From contig CAYRRA010000117.1 in assembly GCA_964426355.1 (NCBI GenBank), forward strand, positions 1 to 13,872: 13,872 nucleotides of DNA, given 5' to 3'. Shown here in pieces: positions 1 through 5,797 of this stretch; the stretch's first letter is position 1, and each line of letters opens with the position of its first letter. This DNA is from JAJFTV01 sp964426355. Lineage in GTDB: Bacteria; Chloroflexota; Anaerolineae; Anaerolineales; Anaerolineaceae. The position numbers and the translations under genes are program-made. A model generated the notes under the pieces. The model ran no database searches, was not told where the DNA came from, and saw only the letters and a program-made list of their open reading frames with translations.

Positions 1-540
1 CGAGAACACCGGCAGTTCCAGCAGCGCATTGCCCACCTCGCCATGCCAGTGTGCGTCCGAGCCCGCCGTCCCCGGCAACCCATGTTCGCGGGTAAAATGA
101 GCTGCTTTTTCGTTCATATCATCAGTAAAACAGCGCGCGTTGAAAACCTCAATGGCATCCACCAGGGTAGCCAGTTCTTCCATATCTTCCAAAGACCAGC
201 CGCTGCGGTACGGGTCGAAGGGGTGCGAGACGCTGATAAAGGCATTCTGGCTGCGCAGGCGCGCAATCGTTTCCAGCGCTGAAAGCCCGGCAGGTACCTG
301 TTCGCGCACAAAGAAAGCCAGCAGCTCGCCCTTGCAGGTCTGGATTTCCTCGCCCACAATCACCCGATCCGGGTCCAACTCTGCCGCGCGCAGTGCACCC
401 TCGATCGTGTTGTGGTCGGTCACTGCCACGCGCTGCAGCCCTCTCCGCTGTGCAGCCGCCAGCAGCTTTTTCAGCGGCGTAGCGCTGTCCGGCGAAAAGC
501 AGGTGTGCGTGTGAAAATCAACCCGAATGGTTTCTGTCAT
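1..540 (-). CDS. PHP-domain metal-dependent phosphoesterase, 3' end cut by window edge
   Basis: The first 180 residues of a PHP (polymerase and histidinol phosphatase) domain protein are visible; the C-terminus lies beyond the left edge. Metal-binding motifs appear in family order: H10-T-H12, D42-H43-N44, E65 after VGE, S105-H106-P107-F108 and S161-D162-A163-H164. Family members hydrolyse phosphoesters at a two- or three-metal centre; stand-alone proteins of this type include nucleoside 3',5'-bisphosphate phosphatases, but the substrate cannot be told here. The ATG at 538-540 is chosen because it places HTH ten residues in, as is usual. It overlaps the end of the upstream membrane-protein gene by 23 bp and has only a weak ribosome site, so translational coupling is likely. 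Family call is firm, substrate unknown. Confidence 0.9.
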   Translation of the reverse strand, partial: MTETIRVDFHTHTCFSPDSATPLKKLLAAAQRRGLQRVAVTDHNTIEGALRAAELDPDRVIVGEEIQTCKGELLAFFVREQVPAGLSALETIARLRSQNAFISVSHPFDPYRSGWSLEDMEELATLVDAIEVFNARCFTDDMNEKAAHFTREHGLPGTAGSDAHWHGEVGNALLELPVFS

Positions 541-1513
541 TTCGTTTCATTCCAATCAGCCCGGGGAATATTGCCCAAACCAGCAGCCCAATCGCCACGC
601 TAAACCACAACGTCGCCAGCCGGATGAGCAGCGTTGCCGCAGAAACCACGCCCGCCCCCGGTGCGAGGGTGATCGCCAACATGCCGGCAATCGAGACCTC
701 CGCTGCGCCCAACCCGCCCGGCAGCGTAGACAGCGCGCCGATCACGGTGGAGAACGCCAGCACAAAGACCGCTATGCCCAGCAAATCCCACCCCGGTGCC
801 AGCCCCAACCCGGTCAGGATCAGGTAAAAGCCCACCCCCTCGCCAAACCAGGAAACCACCCCAATCCCTACCGCCAGCAAGGTCGCAACGGGTCTGAAAA
901 GCGCAAAACTGCCCTCGTAGAAATCCCGCAGCAGGGGTACCCAGCGCCGGATGAGCGGCAGCTTTTCACAGGCGCCCAGCAAAAACAAAGCCACCGGTCT
1001 GATTTGCGAAATTACAATCAATGCGAGCAGGAAAAGCAGGACGAACAGAAAAGCCTGCCAGTACTGCGGGTACGCAATGACGCCCAGCGTGGACAGCAGC
1101 AGAGCCCCCAAGCCATCGCTGATGCGTTCAGCCACTACCACCGAAACGCCCTTAGGCACCGGCAGCCCGCTGCGCTGGTTCACCCAGACCGCCTTGAGCA
1201 CCTCGCCCACCTTCCCCGGCGTCACTGCCAGCGGGAAACCGCCCAGGAACAGCTTAAGACTCTCCGTCCAGGCAATCTGATGCACCCCAATCTGGCGCAG
1301 GTAAAAATGCCATTTGACAAAACGCAGCGTGTAATTAAACAGCGTCAGCAGCAGCACAAGAGGGAAAAGCTCCCATCGAAAAGCAAGCACTGCCGCGCTC
1401 ACCTGGCGCGCATCACCGATGAACACCACCAGCAGCAGCACAACAAAACCCAACAGCAGACCGGGGATGAGTTTTCGCGAAAACTTGCCTGACTTCTCAA
1501 TGGATGCTTCCAT
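518..1513 (-). CDS. UPF0104 / LPG-synthase transmembrane-region family protein
   Basis: A 331-residue integral membrane protein with about eight hydrophobic segments (for example residues 15-33, 48-63, 135-170, 208-232, 244-262, 268-284, 301-318). It shows the landmarks of the lysylphosphatidylglycerol synthase TM-region family (UPF0104): the P-x-K-x-GE stretch at residues 99-104, E129-R130-x2-D133, and the P-G-G-L-G-A-x-E loop at 265-272. Relatives form the flippase half of MprF or stand alone beside lipid and glycan genes. There is no synthase domain, so this is a stand-alone membrane unit, perhaps moving a lipid or polyprenyl-linked substrate (inference). The start is set by GGAGG at 1520-1524, six bases before the ATG. 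The PHP gene follows in an overlap, probably one transcript. Confidence 0.88.
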   Translation of the reverse strand: MEASIEKSGKFSRKLIPGLLLGFVVLLLVVFIGDARQVSAAVLAFRWELFPLVLLLTLFNYTLRFVKWHFYLRQIGVHQIAWTESLKLFLGGFPLAVTPGKVGEVLKAVWVNQRSGLPVPKGVSVVVAERISDGLGALLLSTLGVIAYPQYWQAFLFVLLFLLALIVISQIRPVALFLLGACEKLPLIRRWVPLLRDFYEGSFALFRPVATLLAVGIGVVSWFGEGVGFYLILTGLGLAPGWDLLGIAVFVLAFSTVIGALSTLPGGLGAAEVSIAGMLAITLAPGAGVVSAATLLIRLATLWFSVAIGLLVWAIFPGLIGMKRNDRNHSG

Positions 1514-1533
1514 GCAGTTCCTCCAACGGGCTG

Positions 1534-1562
1534 ATTATAACGGAAAATGGCGCAGTAAAAAA
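1534..1562 (-). promoter_or_regulatory. candidate promoter of the UPF0104-PHP operon
   Basis: On the minus strand a perfect TATAAT lies at 1539-1534, ten bases before the GGAGG ribosome site. Seventeen bases upstream there is only a T-run (1562-1557) in place of a true -35 box. If used, transcription would start near 1527 and the leader would be only about 14 bases. The -10 is seen; use is inferred. Confidence 0.4.
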
Positions 1563-1580
1563 AGCAGAGAAGGTATGTGT

Positions 1581-1620
1581 AGACGATGAACAACATCTTT
1601 CCGTGCAGAGTTCATCTTCT
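1581..1620. repeat. imperfect inverted repeat upstream of the membrane-protein gene
   Basis: Arms 1581-1591 (AGACGATGAAC) and 1610-1620 (GTTCATCTTCT) pair at 10 of 11 positions around an 18-base centre. It lies between the tRNA terminator and the candidate promoter of the UPF0104 gene. No T-run follows on either strand, so it is not a standard intrinsic terminator. It could be an operator or a processing hairpin. A second, wider pair (1575-1581 ATGTGTA and 1644-1650 TACACAT) surrounds it. Function unknown. Confidence 0.4.
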
Positions 1621-1657
1621 CATATGTTACGCCTCGATCCTTGTACACATCGTTAAC

Positions 1658-1690
1658 AAAAAAACTTCCCTACCGATTGAGAGAAGTTTT
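1658..1690 (-). terminator. intrinsic terminator of the tRNA-Met unit
   Basis: Read on the minus strand, arms 1690-1680 and 1671-1661 (AAAACTTCTCT / AGGGAAGTTTT) form an 11-pair stem with one internal mismatch and an 8-base loop. The stem is followed directly by a T-run (the seven Ts cover 1664-1658). It starts nine bases after the mature tRNA end, a typical place for a tRNA terminator. It also separates the tRNA, and any read-through from radC, from the membrane-protein operon. Confidence 0.85.
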
Positions 1691-1699
1691 AGAGAGGAG

Positions 1700-1772
1700 T
1701 GGCGAGAGTGGGACTTGAACCCACGACCTACGGCTTATGAGTCCGCTGCTCTGCCAACTGAGCTACCTCGCC
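1700..1772 (-). tRNA. tRNA-Met (CAT), elongator type
   Basis: A complete 73-base cloverleaf is seen on the minus strand. The acceptor arm is GGCGAGG with TCTCGCC, the D stem GCTC/GAGC, the anticodon loop CTCATAA, the variable loop AGGTC, the T stem GTGGG/CCCAC with loop TTCAAGT, and the discriminator A is at 1700. The first acceptor pair is G1-C72, so this is not the initiator, which has a 1-72 mismatch. The anticodon-arm sequence is nearer to elongator Met than to Ile-CAU (which needs lysidine), but that separation is by pattern memory. CCA is not encoded: the genome bases after A73 are CTCC. The last anticodon-stem pair (31-39) is A-G rather than Watson-Crick. Confidence 0.95.
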
Positions 1773-1784
1773 AAGAGTGTCAGA

Positions 1785-1813
1785 ATTTTAATGCCAACCG
1801 CATGATTTGTCAA
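1785..1813 (-). promoter_or_regulatory. strong sigma70-type promoter of tRNA-Met
   Basis: On the minus strand a perfect TTGACA (1813-1808), a 17-base spacer and TAAAAT (1790-1785) lie just upstream of the tRNA. The expected start near 1778 leaves a leader of about six bases before the mature 5' end at 1772. Spacing and consensus match are close to ideal for a stable-RNA promoter. Confidence 0.85.
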
Positions 1814-1814
1814 C

Positions 1815-1836
1815 AAAATCGCTCAAAAATCGCTCA
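1815..1836. repeat. perfect 11-bp tandem duplication at the radC stop codon
   Basis: Two identical copies of AAAATCGCTCA lie at 1815-1825 and 1826-1836. The right copy contains the radC TGA stop (1836-1834); the left copy repeats the same triplet downstream of it. The left copy ends one base from the -35 box of the tRNA promoter, so the A/T-rich halves sit where an UP element would lie. Confidence 0.85.
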
Positions 1837-2535
1837 AAAACCCAATCCCTTTTCTTTTAGAGAAAAATACCGCCCCTGCCCCACCACAATGTGGTCGAGC
1901 ACCTCAATATCCAGCAACTTGCCTGCTTGCACCAGCGCCCGCGTCAGCGCAATATCCTCCGGGCTGGGTTTAGGGTCGCCGCTGGGATGGTTATGAACAA
2001 TCACCACGCTGGCAGCGTTGCGCTGGATGGCAGCCTTAAAAATCTCACCTACACGCACCGAAGAAGAATTTAACGAACCTTTATACAACTTTTCAATGCC
2101 AAGCACCTGGTTGCGCGTGTCTAGTATCAGTACCCACAGGTGTTCTTGTGTCAGCGCCAGCATGTCGTACTGCACCAGCGCATACACGTCTTCCGGACCG
2201 TGGATCACCGCGCGCTCCTCCGGCGCTGCCAGCCTCAGCCGGTTCCCCAGTTCAATCGCCGCTTTGATCTGGGCGGCTTTGGCAGGACCCAAACCTTTTA
2301 CCTTGCACACTTCATCAAATGTTGCCCGGTGCAGCCCGGTTAACCCGCCAAACTCCACCAGTAAACGTTGCCCCAATGCCACCGCATTTTCCCCCTCAAT
2401 TCCCACACGCAGCAAAATGGCAAGCAGTTCAGCATTGCTCAATGCCTGTGCGCCGGCTCCCGCAAGGCGTTCGCGCGGACGCTCATTCGCATCCAGGTCC
2501 GCAATTCGATATCCAGGTCGTTTGTCATCTTCCAT
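1834..2535 (-). CDS. radC: RadC family JAB/MPN metalloprotease-fold protein
   Basis: The 233-residue length and layout match RadC (UPF0758). The N-terminal part has the family opening, with E-R-P-R-E-R-L at residues 18-24 and S-N-A-E-L-L-A-I-L-L at 33-42. A helix-hairpin-helix stretch follows at about 79-97 (K-G-L-G-P-A-K). The C-terminal MPN/JAB domain carries the zinc motif H181-N-H183-P-S-G-D187, S191 and D194. The protein was named for DNA repair, but its cellular role remains unsettled and radC genes often lie near genome-plasticity regions. The ATG at 2533-2535 puts the conserved start about ten residues in and has no ribosome site. A good promoter sits so close that the mRNA may be leaderless. 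No terminator is seen after it, so reading into the tRNA is possible. Confidence 0.95.
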   Translation of the reverse strand: MEDDKRPGYRIADLDANERPRERLAGAGAQALSNAELLAILLRVGIEGENAVALGQRLLVEFGGLTGLHRATFDEVCKVKGLGPAKAAQIKAAIELGNRLRLAAPEERAVIHGPEDVYALVQYDMLALTQEHLWVLILDTRNQVLGIEKLYKGSLNSSSVRVGEIFKAAIQRNAASVVIVHNHPSGDPKPSPEDIALTRALVQAGKLLDIEVLDHIVVGQGRYFSLKEKGLGF

Positions 2536-2542
2536 GCTTTTT

Positions 2543-2571
2543 AATGTACTTGAAAGTTAATAAAATCACAA
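2543..2571 (-). promoter_or_regulatory. radC promoter, possibly giving a leaderless mRNA
   Basis: On the minus strand TTGTGA (2571-2566), a 17-base spacer and TACATT (2548-2543) form a plausible sigma70-type promoter. Only seven bases separate the -10 from the radC ATG (A at 2535), so the expected start lies at or within about three bases of the start codon. No Shine-Dalgarno sequence is present. The boxes are seen; the leaderless state is inferred. Confidence 0.55.
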
Positions 2572-2587
2572 GCAAAACTGCGAGACA

Positions 2588-2596
2588 TGCTATAAT
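2588..2596 (+). promoter_or_regulatory. extended -10 promoter heading the plus-strand directon
   Basis: TGC followed by a perfect TATAAT (2591-2596) makes an extended -10 element. No convincing -35 box is found 16-18 bases upstream; that stretch overlaps the -35 of the opposing radC promoter. The expected start near 2602-2603 leaves a leader of about ten bases carrying GGAG (2604-2607) before the ATG at 2613. Confidence 0.6.
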
Positions 2597-2612
2597 TTCA
2601 CATGGAGCATTC

Positions 2613-3131
2613 ATGACACTGGATCCAAACCTGCTCAAAGACCTGACCTCCATTGGCACCGCATTCGCAGCCGCTTTTCTGGCAGCATTGTGGCTCAGCC
2701 TGGTTTTTTGGGCAGCCCGCGACATTCGCCAACGTACCCGTGATCCATTTCTGCGCATCCTTGCCGTCCTTGTGGTTGCAGTACTATTTTTACCCGGTAT
2801 CATCATTTATCTCATCTTGCGACCACCCCATACGCTCGAGGAAGCATACCAACACGCACTGGAAGAGGAGGCGCTCCTTCAGACGATTGAGGAAATTTCA
2901 CGCTGTCCAGGCTGTGGCAGACAAACTCAACAAGACTGGCTGATCTGCCCCAACTGCCATACCCGTCTCAAAAAACAATGTCAGTATTGCAAAAAGTTGA
3001 TGGAGCTTCCCTGGGATTTGTGCCCCTACTGTGGCACCCCCACCCCAGGGACACGGCGTGAAGACCTTTCTCTCGACGAAGTACTCACCAGGCTGCCCAG
3101 CGAAGGGGATGAGAAACCGCAGGATAAATAA
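2613..3131 (+). CDS. membrane-anchored double zinc-ribbon protein
   Basis: A 172-residue protein. Two hydrophobic segments (about residues 11-35 and 48-69) are joined by a short basic loop (R-D-I-R-Q-R-T-R), consistent with a hairpin anchor and that loop facing the cytoplasm. A short acidic helix follows at 73-95. Then come four CxxC knuckles: C98/C101, C112/C115, C123/C126 and C137/C140, which form a double zinc ribbon (DZANK-like) likely holding two zinc ions. The tail is acidic. Such ribbons usually mediate protein or nucleic-acid contacts and have no known catalytic activity. The ATG at 2613 is chosen for its nearby promoter and GGAG, and because upstream codons overlap radC. It is the first gene of the plus-strand run. 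Biological role unknown. Confidence 0.85.
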   Translation: MTLDPNLLKDLTSIGTAFAAAFLAALWLSLVFWAARDIRQRTRDPFLRILAVLVVAVLFLPGIIIYLILRPPHTLEEAYQHALEEEALLQTIEEISRCPGCGRQTQQDWLICPNCHTRLKKQCQYCKKLMELPWDLCPYCGTPTPGTRREDLSLDEVLTRLPSEGDEKPQDK

Positions 3132-3199
3132 ATTGATTATCGATACATTTTGAAAGCAGCCGCCCAAATCACTCGAGGCAGGTATTTTTTTATTTGATA

Positions 3200-4063
3200 A
3201 TGAAAAACAGTCAAATCGTACAGGTTAAAAGTCCCGAATACGTTGTTATCGGTCACATCACACAGGATATCACTCCGTCTGGTTTCATTCCGGGCGGAAC
3301 AGCCTTATATTCCAGTTTATGTGCACATGCATTGGGGATGAGGGTGGGTGTCTTGACCTCCCTGAACCCGGACTTCACATTACCGCTTCCCAATGATGTC
3401 CAGGTATCCGTCAAAACCAGCCAGCATACCTCTCGTTTCAAAAACATTCAAACCGAGGATAGCCGCACGCAGTATATCTACCAGAAAGCAGATGACCTGA
3501 CGGCAGACGATGTGCCACCCACCTGGAGTTCAGCCCAGATACTGCATCTCGGTCCTGTTTGCCGCGAGGTTCACCCTTCGGTGCTAGACCGCTTTCCAAA
3601 TGTACTGGTTTGCCTGACCCCACAGGGTTGGATGCGGGAGTGGAATGAAGATGGAAAGATTTCTTTTCATGAATGGGAAAACGCAGAAGTTTTTTTGAGC
3701 CGCGCGCAAATTGCCTGTTTCAGCCTGGAAGATGTTCGGTATAATGAGAATATCATCGAAAAACTCGCTGCATCCATCCCCATCCTTGTCGTTACAGAAG
3801 CAGCCAGGGGTGCGTGCGTATATTGGAACGGGGACCTCAGGCATTTTGCCGCACCCAGCGTAACAGAGGTTGAATCAACTGGCGCAGGTGACATCTTCGC
3901 TGCCGCTTTCTTCATTCGCTATGAGAAAACCCGTAACCCCTGGGAAGCAGCCCGTTTCGCTAACCAGCTCGCATCTGCATCGGTTACCCGAAAAGGGCTG
4001 GAAAGCATCCCTCGTAAAGATGAGGTAATGCAGCATTCAATTGAAATCATTAAAGAAGCATAG
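3200..4063 (+). CDS. PfkB-family carbohydrate/nucleoside kinase
   Basis: A 287-residue cytosolic kinase of the ribokinase/PfkB superfamily, which passes phosphate from ATP to a sugar, nucleoside or related alcohol. The N-terminal G-G-T-A stretch (32-35) matches the substrate-side glycines. The second PfkB signature reads S-T-G-A-G-D-I-F at 226-233, with D231 as the expected catalytic base and the glycines as the anion hole. The first signature is weak and the length is slightly short, so the substrate cannot be assigned. The ATG at 3200 is used; a TTG at 3194 in the same frame is the alternative and lies better placed relative to AGG at 3180-3182. The 60-odd-base gap before it shows no clear promoter or terminator. 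parA starts four bases after its stop. Confidence 0.87.
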   Translation: MKNSQIVQVKSPEYVVIGHITQDITPSGFIPGGTALYSSLCAHALGMRVGVLTSLNPDFTLPLPNDVQVSVKTSQHTSRFKNIQTEDSRTQYIYQKADDLTADDVPPTWSSAQILHLGPVCREVHPSVLDRFPNVLVCLTPQGWMREWNEDGKISFHEWENAEVFLSRAQIACFSLEDVRYNENIIEKLAASIPILVVTEAARGACVYWNGDLRHFAAPSVTEVESTGAGDIFAAAFFIRYEKTRNPWEAARFANQLASASVTRKGLESIPRKDEVMQHSIEIIKEA

Positions 4064-4067
4064 AATT

Positions 4068-4886
4068 ATGACAAAAATCTACACAATCGTAAACCAAAAA
4101 GGCGGTGTGGGAAAAACCACTTCTGCGATCAGTATTGGAGCTTACCTGGGAAAATTCGGGCAGCGTGTCCTGATTGTCGACCTCGATTCGCAAGCCAATG
4201 CCACCTCTTCACTGGGTGTGGACAAACGCAAAGTCGAAACGGGCACGTATGAGGTCTTGATTGGAAAACTGCCCGCAGCACCCCAAATTCTCACCAACCA
4301 TCGCTTTAAAATCTCTCTGCTGCCCTCGTCACCTGCTTTGGCGGGCGCCGAGATCGAGTTAATTGATATGCCTGCTCGTGAGAGCCGGCTGAAAGAGGCT
4401 CTCGCATCAATTTCCAACCGTTATGACTACATCCTCATCGATTGCCCGCCTTCACTCAGTCTATTGACCATCAACGGCTTGATGGCTGCCCAAGATGGCG
4501 TTCTCATCCCGGTACAGTGCGAATACCTTGCACTGGAAGGTATTGGGCAGCTCGCCCAGACCTTGAACCGGGTAAAATCTTCGCTCTTCCCTGGTCTGGT
4601 CGTGCGCGGCGTCATCCTCACCATGTACGATGGTCGCACACGCCTGGGGCAAGACGTGATCAACGAAGTGCGCAAGTTTTTCCCAAACCAGGTCTTTCAA
4701 ACCATCATTCCACGCAGCATCCGCCTGGCTGAAGCACCATCCTACGGTGAACCCATCACCGAATATTCACCCACTTCTACTGCTGCAATGGCGTATGAAA
4801 AATTAACGCAGGAGATACTGGAACAGGATGGAATCACAATTCCTGAGCCAATCCAGAACGAAATCCCGGAAGTAGAATCAAAATGA
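4068..4886 (+). CDS. parA: ParA/Soj chromosome-partitioning ATPase
   Basis: A 272-residue ParA-type ATPase that cycles between nucleoid-bound ATP dimers and free monomers, driven by ParB. The deviant Walker A box is K11-G-G-V-G-K16-T-T with the signature lysine at position 11. The D-L-D-S-Q-A-N stretch at 38-44 is the A' region, and I-D-C-P-P-S at 124-129 is Walker B. Length matches small chromosomal Soj-type proteins; no N-terminal DNA-binding extension is present, unlike plasmid type Ia ParA. The ATG at 4068 gives the standard M-T-K-I-Y-T-I-V-N-Q opening, so the upstream in-frame ATG at 4041, inside the kinase gene, is rejected. parB follows after 55 bases. No ribosome site is strong, consistent with coupling to the kinase gene four bases upstream. 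Confidence 0.95.
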   Translation: MTKIYTIVNQKGGVGKTTSAISIGAYLGKFGQRVLIVDLDSQANATSSLGVDKRKVETGTYEVLIGKLPAAPQILTNHRFKISLLPSSPALAGAEIELIDMPARESRLKEALASISNRYDYILIDCPPSLSLLTINGLMAAQDGVLIPVQCEYLALEGIGQLAQTLNRVKSSLFPGLVVRGVILTMYDGRTRLGQDVINEVRKFFPNQVFQTIIPRSIRLAEAPSYGEPITEYSPTSTAAMAYEKLTQEILEQDGITIPEPIQNEIPEVESK

Positions 4887-4941
4887 ATGATCGGTTGGTC
4901 CTCAATAGAAAAAATCATCACTCAGCGTAAAGGGAAAAAAT

Positions 4942-5796
4942 ATGGCAAGAAAGCCCGGTTTAGGTAAAGGTCTTGAAGCACTGATCCCTGAAGAGAAGCC
5001 ACTCACGGGGGATGGCAGCGTTTGGGTGCCGATCAATAAAATTGTGCTCAACCCACAGCAGCCGCGTTTCAAACTGGTCAAGGAAGAACTAGAGGAACTG
5101 GCTGCATCCATACGCGAACACGGAATTATTCAACCGCTGATCGTCACCCATGAACCGGATTTAGACCGTTATGTGCTCATCGCCGGCGAGCGCCGGTTAA
5201 AAGCTGCCCGGTTAGCCAATTTGGATACGGTTCCTGTCATTTTACGCCAGGCGACCGAGCAACAAAGACTTGAGCTGGCTTTGATTGAAAATGTGCAGCG
5301 TTCCGATCTGACGCCTTTGGAAACCGCCGAGGCATACCGGCAGCTCAATGAGATTTTTGGTCTTTCCCATGAAATCATTGCACAAAGAGTTGGCAAAAGC
5401 CGTGTTGCTATTACCAACAATTTACGGCTTCTCAAACTGACCGATCCGGTTCGAAATGCCCTTGCTGAAGGTCTGGTCAGCGAAGGTCATGCCCGGGCGT
5501 TGCTCGGTCTTGCCACAGGCGAAGCACAAAACGCCGCGCTGCTTACGGTCATCAAACAAGAGCTCAACGTTCGCCAAACCGAAGAACTGGTCAGAAAACT
5601 CTCCGGAACGCGCACCGAACCCCGCGTTCAAAAAGAAGCCGATCCTGAGATAAAAGCCCTTGAGGAAAAACTGCGCACACATCTCGGCACGAAAGTAAAC
5701 TTGAACAAAGGGAAAAAAGGCGGTAGCCTGATCATCTATTACTACTCAGACGAAGAACTGGAAACATTGATCCATCAAATAACAAAGGACAGTTAA
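4942..5796 (+). CDS. parB: ParB/Spo0J chromosome-partitioning protein
   Basis: A 284-residue ParB that binds parS sites, loads and slides as a CTP-dependent clamp, and stimulates ParA. The short basic N-terminus has G-L-G-K-G-L-E-A-L at 6-14, the conserved ParA-contacting motif. The CTP-binding N domain shows G-E-R-R at 82-85 and E-N-V-Q-R-S-D-L at 116-123. A helix-turn-helix lies at about 141-162 (L-S-H-E-I-I-A-Q-R-V-G-K-S). The C-terminal dimer domain runs from about 235 to 280 with a lysine-rich stretch (K-G-K-K-G). The start is supported by AAAGGG at 4929-4934, seven bases before the ATG. The amidohydrolase gene starts one base after the stop. No parS-like site is seen in the window. Confidence 0.95.
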   Translation: MARKPGLGKGLEALIPEEKPLTGDGSVWVPINKIVLNPQQPRFKLVKEELEELAASIREHGIIQPLIVTHEPDLDRYVLIAGERRLKAARLANLDTVPVILRQATEQQRLELALIENVQRSDLTPLETAEAYRQLNEIFGLSHEIIAQRVGKSRVAITNNLRLLKLTDPVRNALAEGLVSEGHARALLGLATGEAQNAALLTVIKQELNVRQTEELVRKLSGTRTEPRVQKEADPEIKALEEKLRTHLGTKVNLNKGKKGGSLIIYYYSDEELETLIHQITKDS

Positions 5797-5797
5797 T

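Noticed and set aside
527..1492. Long plus-strand open frame of 321 codons opposite the UPF0104 gene
   Set aside because: Its protein is rich in Q, R and H with no recognisable motif, as expected from the antisense of a GC-rich membrane-protein gene; the minus-strand gene has clear family motifs and a ribosome site.
4041..4067. Upstream ATG for parA inside the PfkB gene
   Set aside because: ParA proteins begin just before the Walker A strand; the ATG at 4068 gives the expected opening.
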